NCBI GenBank assembly: GCA_029939385.1
Contig: JAOZSZ010000119.1
Span: 1 to 5,226, forward strand
From: Pontiella sp.
Lineage (GTDB): Bacteria > Verrucomicrobiota > Kiritimatiellia > Kiritimatiellales > Pontiellaceae
Reading direction: 5' to 3'
DNA length: 5,226 nucleotides
The notes under the pieces were generated by a model, which was not told the DNA's origin, ran no database searches, and saw nothing but the letters and a program-made list of their open reading frames with translations. Of this stretch, positions 5,170 through 5,226 are shown one piece after another. Both the position numbers and the translations under genes were made by a program. Each line of letters starts with the position of its first letter. Within the stretch, counting starts at the first letter, position 1.

Positions 5170-5226
5170 ACCCTTCCCCAATCTCCAGAAAGCCCGGACC
5201 ATTCCCTTCTGGATCGGCCAGTACGA
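5168..5226 (-). CDS. 3' end of a gene, possibly VOC (glyoxalase-like) superfamily, partial
   Basis: Read on the minus strand, one frame runs from the window edge to a TAA at 5170-5168 and ends VLADPEGNGPGFLEIGEG. ADPEGN followed by a short hydrophobic strand with a glutamate is the usual last beta-strand of VOC-fold proteins (glyoxalase, bleomycin resistance and extradiol dioxygenase relatives). Only 18 complete codons are visible, so the family call is tentative. Being followed at once by a terminator hairpin supports a real gene end. The substrate cannot be judged. Confidence 0.5.
   Translation of the reverse strand, partial: VLADPEGNGPGFLEIGEG

Noticed and set aside
1..5226. CRISPR array, insertion sequence, or riboswitch
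   Set aside because: No regularly spaced repeats, no transposase or terminal inverted repeats, and no leader with recognisable riboswitch features were seen.

Overview
The window looks like a bacterial chromosomal region where an integrative element has entered the 3' end of the tmRNA gene. Base composition is moderate, with no obvious bias. The two lipoproteins with clear lipoboxes imply a bacterium with a lipoprotein export pathway, probably diderm. A guess of the PVC group (Kiritimatiellota/Verrucomicrobiota) rests only on the general look of the HU-like protein and the small lipoprotein and is weak.

Layout. Positions 1-55 are the 3' end of ssrA: T-arm, acceptor strand and encoded CCA. 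Next comes a short spacer with a perfect 15-bp inverted repeat and two short direct repeats, then a 559-residue tyrosine recombinase (140-1819, +) with a complete catalytic set. A Fic-domain adenylyltransferase with a C-terminal winged helix (1951-3054, -) runs convergently towards it. Upstream of the Fic gene lie two palindromes built from four copies of the half-site TGAGCCGA. They sit around a near-consensus sigma70 promoter whose predicted start falls on the A of the ATG. Further along on the minus strand are a LysM-ended lipoprotein (3220-4017) and an HU-family DNA-binding protein (4107-4403), with a clear intrinsic terminator between them. An intergenic region of about 300 bp (4404-4705) follows, holding a second minus-strand intrinsic terminator, a three-codon ORF directly before it, and two copies of the palindrome GTGGA-N3-TCCAC. 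A small plus-strand lipoprotein (4706-5104) follows. A bidirectional terminator then separates it from the 3' end of a convergent gene that runs off the window and may belong to the VOC (glyoxalase-like) superfamily.

How the parts relate. The integrase next to ssrA is the usual arrangement at the left end of a tmRNA-specific element. No second copy of the tmRNA 3' end was seen, so the right end is outside the window or lost. The Fic gene is the first cargo candidate and looks self-regulated: its own winged helix is a natural candidate to bind the palindromes at its promoter. From the sequence alone I cannot say whether the LysM lipoprotein, the HU protein and the small lipoprotein belong to the element or to the host chromosome. 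The most distinctive signals are the Fic operator with leaderless promoter and the paired palindromes in the HU/lipoprotein intergenic region.
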